Origin: Semisulcospira habei
Lineage: Eukaryota; Mollusca; Gastropoda; Semisulcospiridae
Length of the DNA stretch: 64,000 nt
Assembly: GCA_036245525.1 (NCBI GenBank)
Contig: BTPG01000003.1
Location: 161,627,260 to 161,691,259 of the forward strand
Direction: 5' to 3'
This document shows, piece after piece, positions 32,940 to 42,889 of the stretch; position 1 is the first letter of the stretch, and each line of letters begins with the position of its first letter. A model generated the notes under the pieces. It searched no databases. It was given only the letters and a program-made list of their open reading frames with translations, and was not told the origin of the DNA. The position numbers and the translations under genes are program-made.

Positions 32940-35934
32940 CACACGGTGAAAATATCGCGGCCTATAGGATGTAAGAAAAATCAATACTGATCTATTTCCT
33001 TTTATCGGGACTACAAAGAAACGTGATTGGCTGATTCTTGCAGCATTTCGTACACTAAATCTCATTGGCTAATAATAATAATAATACCGTTATTATATAG
33101 GCGCTTTTTCTCAATTTTTGGGCAAATCGACTCAAAGCGCCGTGAACTGAAACCCAACACACACACTCACGTAACAGACACGGATTTACGCCATTTAAAA
33201 CAAACACGGTACAAGACAGACGAAGGGCCAGTTCAGCTACTGAAGTTACAGAGATTTTTGATCGCTTGTATTTGAAATTTGTAAAGTGGCCTGAAACCGG
33301 TACCAAAGTGTGAGGGGTGGGGGGATGGGTGGGGGGGTGGAAGAACCGGAGTACCCGGAGAAAGAACCCCCGAAGTACCCGGAGAAAGAACCCCCTAATA
33401 AATAATGAACACATAAAGTGTACACCTGTGAAAGCCCATGCTTCAATAGAAACATTGAATAGGTGTGCCTTGGGTGTTAAAATGTTAGATCGCTCTGTTC
33501 TCTTAAAGGTTGGGGATTTCAACCTCTTCATTGTATTTTCAAGCTTGCCTAACGGCGGTACCTGATCGCCCACACCGTATAAGCTTGGTCTGATAGTGAA
33601 CCGATTTCCCGTCGCAGTAGATCAAAGATCCCGTGTACCGTAATTACTCTAACTAATCTACCACTTTTTACATGCAGATTTTCCAATTTTTCAGCTCTGG
33701 TCGAATATTTAGGAGTTTTGAAAAAGTTGATTGCCTGCGGAGGTGGTGTGGTTGAAATTTTGAGGCACTAAGTTTACCTTGCACAGGCTTGCCTTGTTTG
33801 AGTTGAAACACCAACAGCCGTTATTTATCCCAAATGGGAGTACCCACAGGGTGAGGGTTCACACAAGAATGTGTATAAATCAGATCCCAATTTTAGTGGC
33901 TAAATCATTGTTTATACACCCACAGAAAATCCAGATGTGATGATCACCTTTTGTTCTTACTGTTTTCTTGAAATATGCATAGTTCAAAACTTATCTGCAA
34001 AACATAGGAGGCTTTAGAATATCGCATCATGTGCCACCCTGCTCCTGTGGAAAATCAATACAGCTGTGACCCCGTCTTCCCCTTCCACCCCCACCACCCA
34101 CCCTCCACTTGAGGTCTTGGCACAGAGAATCTACAGGCAAACTGCCCATCATCGCAATGAATCATAAATTGTCATGTGCCTCTGTAAAGTGCAGTTGGGG
34201 GCTCATAGGAGTGCTATGTCCCACTGGCTCTATGTTACATTGATGCTCGATTACCTGTCGCTGATCACTGTGAATCTGACCTAATTTTAAGATTTTCATC
34301 CTAAGCATTGTATACAATCGTGCCATTCAGAATCAGGACTGCAACTCGGTTCTTTTGAACACAGTTGTAAGAACGCAGTGATTGCTTGGTGTATCCCCGC
34401 ATATCACTATACACTGGCTTTGTGATGCAAAGTGCGACACATTACTCTTCAGTTTTCCACGTTAACCACGCTGTCGTGAAACAAAGCACGTAGCCTTGGC
34501 TCTAACGCCGGCGGTTTTACAAGTGGGATAGGTACCAAGACATACATGCACTCTGTATACAGTCTACTCAGACTGAGATGTGTACTGTAGCTACACAGAA
34601 ACCAATGCAGATAGTTACCCTGGTGCAAAAAGCGATGGAAAAATAAATCCACGTATTCTCTTGGGGTAACCGAGCATACAAAGCATTCTATATGAACATA
34701 TCAAAATAGAAAAAATTTGAGCCAGCAAGTCATGAGCCCCCTCTCCCTGTGAGCGCATTTTAAGCTCCTTTGCCTCTTGCAAGATGTTGGGCGTTTTGAT
34801 ACAGAGGTTTTGCATATGGTGTCGGCTTTGGTAGAAACGTAGGCTATGTTACCGTAAATACGCCATATTTTCATTCGCTTTTTTCCCTTCATGTTCTTTT
34901 TGTAAACTCCGTGAATTTAAAAACTTGTGTGTCGCAGATTTTTTACCAGGCGGTGGTCGAATATTTAGAGCGCAATTTTGTGTTACTGGTCAAATATTTG
35001 CAAGGTTTTATGTTGCTGGAAAATATGAAAAAAATCAGCATGTAATCAAATACTTAGGGTGGTCGAATATTTAGGGTAATTACGATAAGCAGCTTAGGGT
35101 GGTCGAATATTTAGGGTAATTACGATAAGCAGCTTAGGGATTAAACACATTGGGAAAAGCATCTCTGATGCCGAAATTAGTATCGATACTTTCCATGAGC
35201 GGGCCACCGTAAATATGTAAGCACCAGATCTATGAGTAACAGGCCATCAACTTGGAGACAAGCCTATCAATGCAATCCAGTTTCTCATCTAACCCCCCGG
35301 CACACACTCTGCGCAAGAGACGTAGTTTCACTCCAGCCTTAGAAGCGACAGGGGCTCATAAGAACTTGGCTTGTGCTGGCGGCAAATGACTGCATTTATA
35401 TCTTCGGCTGAACTTGATGCACTGCATGTCAATGTAGTCATACTGTCCTATCAAACCCGGCTGACTTGGCACACAGCAAGTAAATAGTGAATGACCCCCC
35501 CCCCCCCACCCCCCACCCCCCCCAACCCATTCTCTCCCCCATTTAGATTACCTGAGTGGATGGGGCCACAAAGCATGCCTACGGTTAATGCAGTGTACGA
35601 GGGAACATGAGGATCTGTACTTTGCGGATGGTTCCCGGTATGCTCACCTAAGGCGTTGCATCACTCGAGCGTCGGTTGAGACCAGTTACACCCGCAGTAC
35701 TGTAAAGCCACGAAAAATACATGGACATGGTCGCTTTGTCTTCAGTGCTGGCTGCAATGGGAATTTTTAATCCTGAATTGCCGGAAATGTCCTTGAATTG
35801 CCCAAAATAGATTTCAACCAAACTGCCGAAAATTTAGAGCAATGCATAAAATCTACTTTTAAATTTGTTTACAAATGCTGAAAATTTGGAGCAAAAAAAA
35901 AATTGCAGAATATTTAGTAATTTTACGGTAGCTG
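32940..35934. other. intron sequence, no gene; assorted short repeats
   Basis: No domain-bearing frame. Seen: a TAA microsatellite with a ccgttattatataggcgctt end at 33070-33105, similar in inverse to the L2-like tail at 41750 and so possibly an L2-like remnant on the minus strand; a 24-bp direct duplication (agtacccggagaaagaaccc) at about 33350-33395; two copies of a 40-bp unit (gtggtcgaatatttagggta) at 35058-35138; and a poly-C stretch at 35494-35523. Confidence 0.5.
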
Positions 35935-36069
35935 ATGATAAGACCTTCCTAAGCATACTAATTTAGTCGACTCGTCACAAAGTCAAGGGTCACGGAGGGT
36001 TGACAGATGTTTGAAAAATGCTTACATTTTGAGAAAACATGAATTTTGCTGGTACAGAAGCCAGCCCTT
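35935..36069 (+). repeat. repeat A, copy 4, left part
   Basis: Carries gatgataagaccttcctaag through ggtacagaagccagccctt. It is split by RTE-A copy 4 and resumes at 39786. Confidence 0.7.
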
Positions 36070-36084
36070 CCTCGCGCTGGGACC

Positions 36085-36481
36085 GCCCCACCCGGGTCTG
36101 CCCTGGGGGACTTGGGTGGGGTTAGGTATTTTTTTAGTTCCCAGGGTCACCCTGGTCAGCCCCACAGGGTGGGTTTTTCTCTCTATTCTGGGGCATGTGT
36201 TTCTGTCTACCCTTTGTCCATTCACCTGTATTTGCCTTTTTAAACTCTCCCTACTGTCTGCACTGCCTGTAGCTCTTGATATTGGATGTGTGTTGCTAAA
36301 TGGTCTTAGCTTTATTTAGGCCCAATGTGTTAGGTTTTTATAACGTATTTGACCGGCTGGCGACATACATTCAATGTTCTGTTTATTTTATTTTATTTTT
36401 TTTTCACAAGCAGTGCAGGCACGTCCTGAGAAAGCCTTGTTGCTGTCGGGACGTTAAGCAATGTACAATCAATCAATCAAT
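36085..36481 (+). mobile_element. SINE-A copy 2, inserted 15 bp into RTE-A copy 4
   Basis: Starts gccccacccgggtctgccct, ends in CAAT repeats, and is flanked by the 12-bp duplication cgcgctgggacc (36073-36084, 36482-36493). This duplication is RTE-A 5' sequence. Confidence 0.92.
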
Positions 36482-36757
36482 CGCGCTGGGACCATACGGT
36501 GTTGAGGCGCGTCCCCTGGGTGGTGGATAGGGGGTCCCTCGTGAGAGGGGTGCACCGAATGAAATAAGGTGCCGTGAACCAACATGGTCTAAGGGAAGGT
36601 GACCCCGACAGAAAACCCCTGGTCCTCCTAGTAAGGGGGTTGGGCGTGGGGGTAGCTTCCCCACCTTGCAAAAAAGGAAATAGCTACAAAAACGCCGACG
36701 AAAAGACTAACAGTAATTCCTTTCCTGGAGGAGGAAGGTTCTTCTACTAGAAGACTT

Positions 36758-39700
36758 ATGACGTCCTGTGGTGAAAGCCGGAAGTCTTCGGAAGCCACAG
36801 GACCGAGCCGCCTCTCTCTATCCAGGGATACAACCATGGGCACATGGAACGTCAAGACCATGTACCAGAGCGGCAAGGCCGCCCAGATAGCAGCGGAAAT
36901 GCAAAAGTACAACCTTTCCCTGCTAGGCATCAGTGAAGCCAGATGGACGCAGTCTGGCCAGAAAAGGCTGTTAAGTGGGGAGATGATTCTGTATTCAGGT
37001 CATGAAGAGGAGAATGCCCCCCATACAGAAGGAGTAGCACTCATGCTGTCACCAGTGGCACAGAGAGCGCTGATGGGCTGGGAACCTCTTGGGCCAAGAA
37101 TTATAACAGCAGCCTTTAGAACCAAGAAAAAGCTCAAGCTGAACGTCATCCAGTGTTATGCGCCCACTAATGACAGTGACGAGGAAGAGAAACAAGAGTT
37201 CTACGACCGACTCCAGAGTGCCGTGGACAAATGTGCGGAGCGAGACATCACCATCGTCATGGGCGATTTTAATGCCAAAATAGGGGAGGACAACACTGGA
37301 TACGAAGAGGTGATGGGGAGACAGGGACTAGGCTCGGAGATGAGTGAGAACGGGGAGAGGTTTGTAGACTTTTGTGCTCTAAACCGACTTGTCATTGGAG
37401 GCAGCATCTTCCCACACAGAAGAATACACAAAGCAACTTGGGTCTCACCTGACCATACAACAGAGAACCAAATAGACCATATCTGCATTAGCAAGAAATT
37501 TAGAAGATCCCTTCAAGATGTTCGAGTGAGGAGGGGAGCAGATGTCGCCTCAGACCACCATCTGCTTACCTTAAGAATGAAGCTCAAGCTAAAGAAAAGC
37601 CGCACAGAGACAACAAGAAGACAGCGCTATAAGGTAGGCCTCCTGAGAGAAACTGGAGTTAGAGAAGAGTTCAAACTGGTGCTGTCCAACCGGTTTCAAG
37701 CGCTACAGGAGCTAGTAAATGAAGAGGAGGCGGTCACCACAGAGCAGCAGTGGAAGGCAGTTAGAGAGGCGCTGAACTCAACCCGCAAAGACACTGTAGG
37801 GTTCAGGAAACACCACCACAAGGACTGGCTGTCGGCACAGACCTTGAAGAAGATAGAAGCGAGGAAGCAGAAGAAAGCAGCGGTCAACAACAGTCGCACG
37901 AGAGCAGCCAAAGTAAGGGCACAGGGGGAATACTGGGAAGCCAACCGCGAGGTGAAGAGGAGTATCAGGGCAGACAAGAGGGCCTACACAGACAGCCTGG
38001 CAGCAGAGGCAGAAAAGGCAGCAGGCAGCGGCAACATGAAACAGCTCTACGACATTACCAGAAGATTGTCGGGTAAGTATGGCCATACAGAAAGACCAGT
38101 AAAAGACAAAGAAGGCAAGCCTATTGCAGACAGAGCAGACCAACTCGACAGATGGGCCGAGTATTTTGAAGAGTTACTGAACAGACCTAGCCCACCCGAC
38201 CCCCCCGACATCCAGCCGGCAGAGACCGACCTACCCATCAGCTGTGACAGACCCAGCCGGGAAGAGATCAGAAAAGCAGTGGCATTTTTGAAGAATGGCA
38301 AAGCAGCAGGGCCAGATGGCATCCCAGCGGAGTCTCTGAAAGCAGACCTAGAGACAACAGTTGAGATGCTGTACCCACTGTTTGGAAAGATCTGGGAAGA
38401 GGAGGTGATGCCAGCTGACTGGAAGGAGGGGTACCTAATCAAGCTTCCCAAGAAAGGCGACCACAGCAAGTGTTCCAACTACAGAGGAATCACCTTGCTG
38501 TCAGTACCAGGAAAGGTCTTCAACAGGATCATCCTAGAGAGAATGAAGAGCTCCGTTGACCCCCAGCTGAGAGACCAGCAAGCAGGATTCAGGAAGAACC
38601 GATCATGTACAGACCAGATCGCCACTCTCCACATCATCGTGGAACAGTCTCTGGAGTGGAGCTCCCCGCTGTACGTCAACTTTGTGGATTATGAGAAAGC
38701 ATTTGACAGCGTGGACCGAGAGACTCTGTGGAAACTCCTACGACACTACGGTGTACCCACAAAGCTCGTCCGCCTGATCAAGAGCAGCTATGATTGCATG
38801 ACATGTCGCGTGATCCACGAAGGGCAGTTCACCAGAGAGCTCCAGGTCAGAACTGGTGTCAGGCAGGGGTGTCTGCTGTCTCCGTTCCTCTTCCTACTGG
38901 CCATAGACTGGGTCATGAAGATGACCACAGAGCACAGACGAAGTGGAATACAGTGGACACTGTGGACACAGCTTGACGACCTCGATTTTGCAGACGACTT
39001 GGCATTACTGTCCCACACTCATCAACAAATGCAGGACAAGACCACGAGGCTTGCTGACATCTCGTCCCAAGTGGGCCTCACCATTCACAAACAGAAAACA
39101 AAGACAATGAGGCTGAACGCAACCAGGGAAGAACCAGTCTTGCTTGCTGGCACCCCGTTGGAGGAGGTGGAGTCCTTCACCTATCTCGGGAGCATCATAG
39201 ACAAAAAAGGCGGCACTGATGCAGATGTCGGAGCACGAATCGGTAAAGCCAGAGCAGCCTTTCTCCAGTTGAAAAAAGTGTGGAGTTCCAGAGAGCTGTC
39301 ACAACACACCAAAGTCCGGATTTTCAACTCCAATGTAAAAGCAGTTCTCCTATATGGAGCAGAGACATGGAGATTGACAAAAACCACAGTCAACAGAGTA
39401 CAGACCTTCATGAACAGTTGCCTTAGAAGAATTTTGAAAATCCACTGGCCAGAGAAGATCAGCAACGTCAGACTCTGGGAGAGAACAGAGCAGATAACAG
39501 CAGAGAATGAAATTGGGCGAAGAAGATGGGGATGGATCGGTCACAGTCTGAGAAAGCCAGCTTCCAGTATCACTAGGCAGGCATTGTCATGGAACCCCCA
39601 GGGAAAGAGGAAAAGAGGTAGGCCGAGAAACTCCTGGCGTCGAGACCTCCAAGCAGACATCAAGAGACTAGGAACCACCTGGAGTAGAATCGAAGGAGAA

Positions 39701-39772
39701 GCACAGGACAGGAGTTGCTGGAGGTCTCTCGTCGACGGCCTATACCCGGGTAGGGGTGACAGGCGTAAGTAA
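36758..39772 (+). CDS. RTE-A endonuclease-reverse transcriptase (intact, 1004 aa)
   Basis: One protein for target-primed retrotransposition. An APE-type endonuclease at about residues 27-272 has GTWNVKTM, SEARWTQSG, GDFNAKIG at 169-176 and SDHHLL at 265-270. A basic linker follows. The RT (about 540-800) has GKAAGPDGIPAE, YLIKLPKKGD, QQAGFRKNRSCTDQ, motif A YEKAFDSVDRETL near 642, GVRQGCLLSPFLF near 700 and LDFADDLALL near 743. The C-terminal [11 protein letters not shown] region carries no clear finger. All catalytic motifs are present. A TAG a few codons upstream bounds the frame, so the first ATG is taken. Translation could instead start at the MGTWN methionine (36836). The Lys codon and stop at the end come from the TAAG tail. 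Databases often name such proteins craniofacial development protein 2-like. RTE-group placement is from motifs. Confidence 0.9.
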   Translation: MTSCGESRKSSEATGPSRLSLSRDTTMGTWNVKTMYQSGKAAQIAAEMQKYNLSLLGISEARWTQSGQKRLLSGEMILYSGHEEENAPHTEGVALMLSPVAQRALMGWEPLGPRIITAAFRTKKKLKLNVIQCYAPTNDSDEEEKQEFYDRLQSAVDKCAERDITIVMGDFNAKIGEDNTGYEEVMGRQGLGSEMSENGERFVDFCALNRLVIGGSIFPHRRIHKATWVSPDHTTENQIDHICISKKFRRSLQDVRVRRGADVASDHHLLTLRMKLKLKKSRTETTRRQRYKVGLLRETGVREEFKLVLSNRFQALQELVNEEEAVTTEQQWKAVREALNSTRKDTVGFRKHHHKDWLSAQTLKKIEARKQKKAAVNNSRTRAAKVRAQGEYWEANREVKRSIRADKRAYTDSLAAEAEKAAGSGNMKQLYDITRRLSGKYGHTERPVKDKEGKPIADRADQLDRWAEYFEELLNRPSPPDPPDIQPAETDLPISCDRPSREEIRKAVAFLKNGKAAGPDGIPAESLKADLETTVEMLYPLFGKIWEEEVMPADWKEGYLIKLPKKGDHSKCSNYRGITLLSVPGKVFNRIILERMKSSVDPQLRDQQAGFRKNRSCTDQIATLHIIVEQSLEWSSPLYVNFVDYEKAFDSVDRETLWKLLRHYGVPTKLVRLIKSSYDCMTCRVIHEGQFTRELQVRTGVRQGCLLSPFLFLLAIDWVMKMTTEHRRSGIQWTLWTQLDDLDFADDLALLSHTHQQMQDKTTRLADISSQVGLTIHKQKTKTMRLNATREEPVLLAGTPLEEVESFTYLGSIIDKKGGTDADVGARIGKARAAFLQLKKVWSSRELSQHTKVRIFNSNVKAVLLYGAETWRLTKTTVNRVQTFMNSCLRRILKIHWPEKISNVRLWERTEQITAENEIGRRRWGWIGHSLRKPASSITRQALSWNPQGKRKRGRPRNSWRRDLQADIKRLGTTWSRIEGEAQDRSCWRSLVDGLYPGRGDRRK

Positions 39773-39785
39773 GTAAGTAAGTAAG

Positions 39786-39862
39786 CCAGCCCTTACTGTC
39801 ACAAAGGTCACACATATATGTAAATCAGTCATACATGCGAGCCATAAGGGCTTTGCCTTTGT
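39786..39862 (+). repeat. repeat A, copy 4, right part
   Basis: Continues 35935-36069: cacacatatatgtaaatcag, tcatacatgcgagccataag, then ggctttgcctttgttgtt. Confidence 0.75.
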
Positions 39863-40316
39863 TGTTATCATCATTCCTACAAGAACAGCCAAAGAAACAT
39901 TTTTGATATGACAATGACAATACATTTCTTGCTAGCCGAGATTCACTTGAGCTGTTCTTTGAAATAGAGGATATTATCCTAAGGTGAGCGCACGAGTGTT
40001 AACCCGTTTGGCCCTGATAAAAACAACAGGAGATGTAATGACCATGATTGCTCAAGTCAAGGCTCCAAACAATTTCAGCACTGCCCTTGAACTTGTGCGG
40101 TCATTTTATCTCAGGAACTGATGTCATGTGGTGTCAAGGACAGCTATCAAAGTTGGAATTTCTACCCAAGGTTTGAGTGAGTTAACATTTAAGATGTGCA
40201 ATATATGGTTGCGGGGCTTAATGCTGATTATTCAGATTCCGCTCATCTCGCATGTGTTAAAAAGTAGCGTCGTGATAGATTGTTAGGGCCTGTAGTACAC
40301 ATATACGCCAGAAACT
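39863..40316. other. intron sequence, nothing recognised
   Basis: No coding or repeat signal recognised in this stretch. Confidence 0.4.
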
Positions 40317-40379
40317 TTCCCAGCTCTCTCCCTCTCTCCACCTTCAACTCGACAGCACCCCCATCTCCCTCTCTGACTC

Positions 40380-40422
40380 TTTTGCTGTCGGGACGTTAAG
40401 CAATGTACAATCAATCAATCAA
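40380..40422 (+). mobile_element. SINE-A copy 3, only the last 43 bp
   Basis: ttttgctgtcgggacgttaa plus gcaatgtacaatcaatca-type tail, flanked by the 14-bp duplication tccctctctgactc (40366-40379, 40423-40436). A strongly 5'-truncated insertion. Confidence 0.92.
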
Positions 40423-40986
40423 TCCCTCTCTGACTCGGTCAAGAACCTTGGCGTTATCTTCGATTCCTCTCTTTCCATGACCAGCTTCCTCTCCGCCACG
40501 GCCCAGGCATGTTATTTCCACCTCCGCTGCATCAGTCAGATCAGAAAATACCTCACTACCGAAGCTGCCGCCAAACTCACTGTCTCTCTCATCTCGCATC
40601 GACTACTGCAACTCTCTCCTTTCCGGCCTTCCTCACTCCACCACTCTCACTCTCCAGCGCGTCCAGAACAATGCTGCCCGCCTCGTCCTCAGAAAGAAAA
40701 AATCCGACCACATCACTCCCCTGCTCAAGCTCCTTCACTGGCTCCCCATCCCCCAACGCATCCAATACAAGATTCTGTCTCTCTGCTACAAATCCCTGAA
40801 CAACTACGCTCCTACCTATCTCTCCAACTTAATTCACCCCTACACTCCTTCCCACTCCCTCTGCTCCGCCTCCGACCCTCTCCGCCTCCTCATCCCCCGC
40901 ACCAAACTCAGCACTTTTGGCCCCCGCTCCTTCTCAGTATACGGTCCAACCACCTGGAACACTCTCCCACTCTCTCTCCGTCAGAA

Positions 40987-41532
40987 CCCCACCCGGGTTT
41001 GCCCTGGGGGACTTGGGTGGGGTTAGGTATTTTTTAGTTCCCAGGGTCACCCTGGTCAGCCCCACAGGGTGGGTTTTTCTCTCTATTCTGGGGCATGTGT
41101 TTCTGTCTACCCTTTGTCCATTCACCTGTATTTGCCTTTTTAAAACTCTCCCTACTGTCTGCACTGCCTGTAGCTCTTGATATTGGATGTGTGTTGCTAG
41201 ATGGTCTTAGCTTTATTTAGGTCCCATGTGTTAGGTTTATTTAACGTATTTGACCGGTTGGCGACATACATTCAATGTTCTGTTTAGTTGTTTTTTTTTT
41301 TACAAGCAGTGCAGGCACGTCCTGAGAAAGCCTTGTTGCTGTCGGGACGTTAAGCAATGTACAATCAATCAATTTATTTAGGCCCCATGTGTTAGGTTTA
41401 TTTAACGTATTTGACCGGCTGGCGACATACATTCAATGTTCTGTTTATTTATTTTTTTTCACAAGCAGTGCAGGCACGTCCTGAGAAAGCCTTGTTGCTG
41501 TCGGGACGTTAAGCAATGTACAATCAATCAAT
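40987..41532 (+). mobile_element. SINE-A copy 4, with a second 3' half
   Basis: Full copy from ccccacccgggtttgccctg to a CAAT tail near 41372, then the last about 160 bp again (from tttatttaggccccatgtg) to a second CAAT tail. Flanked by the 11-bp duplication ctccgtcagaa (40976-40986, 41533-41543). Confidence 0.9.
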
Positions 41533-41930
41533 CTCCGTCAGAAACACTCTCTCTCCTCCTTCCAGTCCGCCCTCAAAACTCGCCTCTTTCAACAGTTCTA
41601 GCACTACATCTCCACACTCCCCACCCCAAGCTGACCGTCTTAATGTATTTTCACTATTTGTGGTACGCGAGTCATTATCTAAAGCGTGCGCATGCGTGTG
41701 TGAGTTGTGAGCGTGCTTAGAGTTATAATTATTATAAGATAAGCGCATTATAAATACCGTAATTATTATTATTATTATTATATACCATTTTATGTTTGTA
41801 GCTTGAATGCAAAACTAGATGTCTTCTTTGCTGAATTCTGTCAGTAGTACAAGTATCTCATTGTATGTTCGGAGCTTGACTGCAAAAGTGGAATGATCAA
41901 TCCATTCCATTGACTGCATTTGTTTTGCAG

Positions 41931-42152
41931 CATGTTCCTCGCAATTACAAAATCCACTGCCACTGTTTCACGGGAAACTACAGATCATGCCTGCGGTGGA
42001 CCTCATCCTTCCCCAACTTGTTTATCGGCCTGACACCCTTGGTCACCTACCAGTCGGCTGCCGACACACACGAGGTGGCTCAGCATCTCCCACTTGACCG
42101 ACTGCTTTTGGAGACGGATGCCCCGTATTTCCTGCCTTGCCACTTCTCCTCA
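41931..42152 (+). CDS. TATDN2: TatD DNase exon (HCFTG and ETDAPY)
   Basis: Acceptor GCATTTGTTTTGCAG ends at 41930; donor GTAAGT starts at 42153. Exactly 74 codons, phase 0 at both ends, joining the previous exon in frame (SIMEE then HVPRNYKIH). It encodes HCHCFTGNYRSC, LFIGLTPLVTYQSA and LPLDRLLLETDAPYFLPCH. The His of HCFTG and Asp of ETDAPY are the remaining metal ligands of the TatD site. HCFTG is normally preceded by H-R or H-x in TATDN2 proteins; here it is HCHCFTG. The protein needs a further C-terminal exon, which was not found before 64000. Confidence 0.9.
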
Positions 42153-42744
42153 GTAAGTGAACAAGTTAGAGAGGTTCACTCTTACTAGCACTGTGCGCTT
42201 CACGACGTGCTCATTTCACACGCTTGTAACAAAATAAATGTTGGTTCAATCCAATCACAGAGATGGATATTGGTAAACAAATACTTACTGTCTGACCATC
42301 AAAAAGAATTTTGCGGATATGTTGCATAGTTATTTTTAATTTTATGTGTGGAAATCGGGTGATTACGTGATCGCGACATTTCGGACTTAGCCACAAAATG
42401 CTGTGGTCGTGTTTTTACATCGTGAGCAGCTCGCTGTGTCCCAGCCATGAAACTTTTTTCATGGCATTTTCAGTTCACTCGTGCCGAGTTTTGCACCTGC
42501 AGTCAAACCGAAAACAGTTTTGAAAACAGCGTGAGTTCCTTGGTATTTCTAGGAGGATCCTCACTCTGAATTTCGATGAAAGCATACACTATTGATAGTG
42601 GAAAGTTTTTAATTGGGCACCAAATTTTGCAAAGTGAAAATCAAGAGGGAGGATCCTCCTAGATTTGAAGAGGCACATCTCATCTTTTAAAATCACTAAA
42701 TATGTCAGTGATTACTTCAAAATTGTAGCGGCACGAGCTCAATA
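42153..42744. other. intron sequence with a 115-bp inverted-repeat element
   Basis: No gene. The element tctaggaggatcctc (42548-42562) to gaggatcctcctaga (42648-42662) has perfect 15-bp inverted ends and a central AT-rich spacer. It is possibly a tiny MITE. Confidence 0.5.
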
Positions 42745-42889
42745 ACAGACCCACCCTCCGCTCATTTGAGCGTCTGCCATTGCCTGGCCATAAATATTTC
42801 GGCAGCCTGACGCTGTGCACATGTTCTCACGGTGCTGTTGTCACCCATTCTTTCCACTCGCTTCCATTTTAAATCATTTGACTTGTCAT

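Larger units (their letters stand above)
36070..39785 (+). mobile_element. RTE-A copy 4, full length, with an intact ORF and SINE-A in its 5' end
   Basis: The first 15 bp (36070-36084) are separated from the rest (36482-39785) by a SINE-A copy. It is flanked by the 9-bp duplication ccagccctt (36061-36069, 39786-39794). It ends in four to five TAAG units. Without SINE-A it is about 3.3 kb. Confidence 0.94.
40317..41795 (+). pseudogene. L2/CR1-like non-LTR retrotransposon, 3' end
   Basis: 5'-truncated LINE, coding for the C-terminal end: VKNLGVIFDSSLSM, CISQIRKYLTTEAAAKLTVS, SRIDYCNSLLSGLP (other frame), LQRVQNNAARLVLRKK, HITPLLKLLHWLPIPQRIQY, YAPTYLSNLI, FGPRSFSVYGPTTWNTLPL, then SLSSFQSALKTRLF after the second insertion. 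These blocks are characteristic of L2-like elements. The 3' UTR ends in gataagcgcattataaatac and a TTA microsatellite at 41760-41781. Two SINE-A insertions interrupt it (40380-40422 and 40987-41532), and at least one frameshift lies near 40600. Confidence 0.85.
5635..42152 (+). other. TATDN2: TatD-type DNase gene: span of the three exons seen
   Basis: Exons 5635-5800, 26757-26886 and 41931-42152 join in phase: 2 nt + 54 codons + 2 nt; 1 nt + 43 codons; 74 codons. They give one continuous TatD-family segment of about 172 residues. The introns are 20,956 and 15,044 bp and hold nearly all the mobile elements left of 42 kb. The first exon (HxH metal ligands) and the final C-terminal exon were not identified, so the true gene ends are unknown. 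Confidence 0.75.

Noticed and set aside
37201..38478. Antisense open frames of 93-143 codons seen in the same place in every RTE-A copy
   Set aside because: They recur only because the sense strand is conserved. They have no start context, domain or codon signal of their own.
36758..39772. Host gene similar to craniofacial development protein 2
   Set aside because: That database name is often attached to RTE-type endonuclease-RT proteins. Target duplications, a 3' microsatellite tail and seven copies show a retrotransposon.
40477..41037. Proline/histidine-rich plus-strand protein
   Set aside because: Wrong frame of the L2-like C-terminus (it reads through the LPIPQRIQY region out of frame) and continues into SINE-A.
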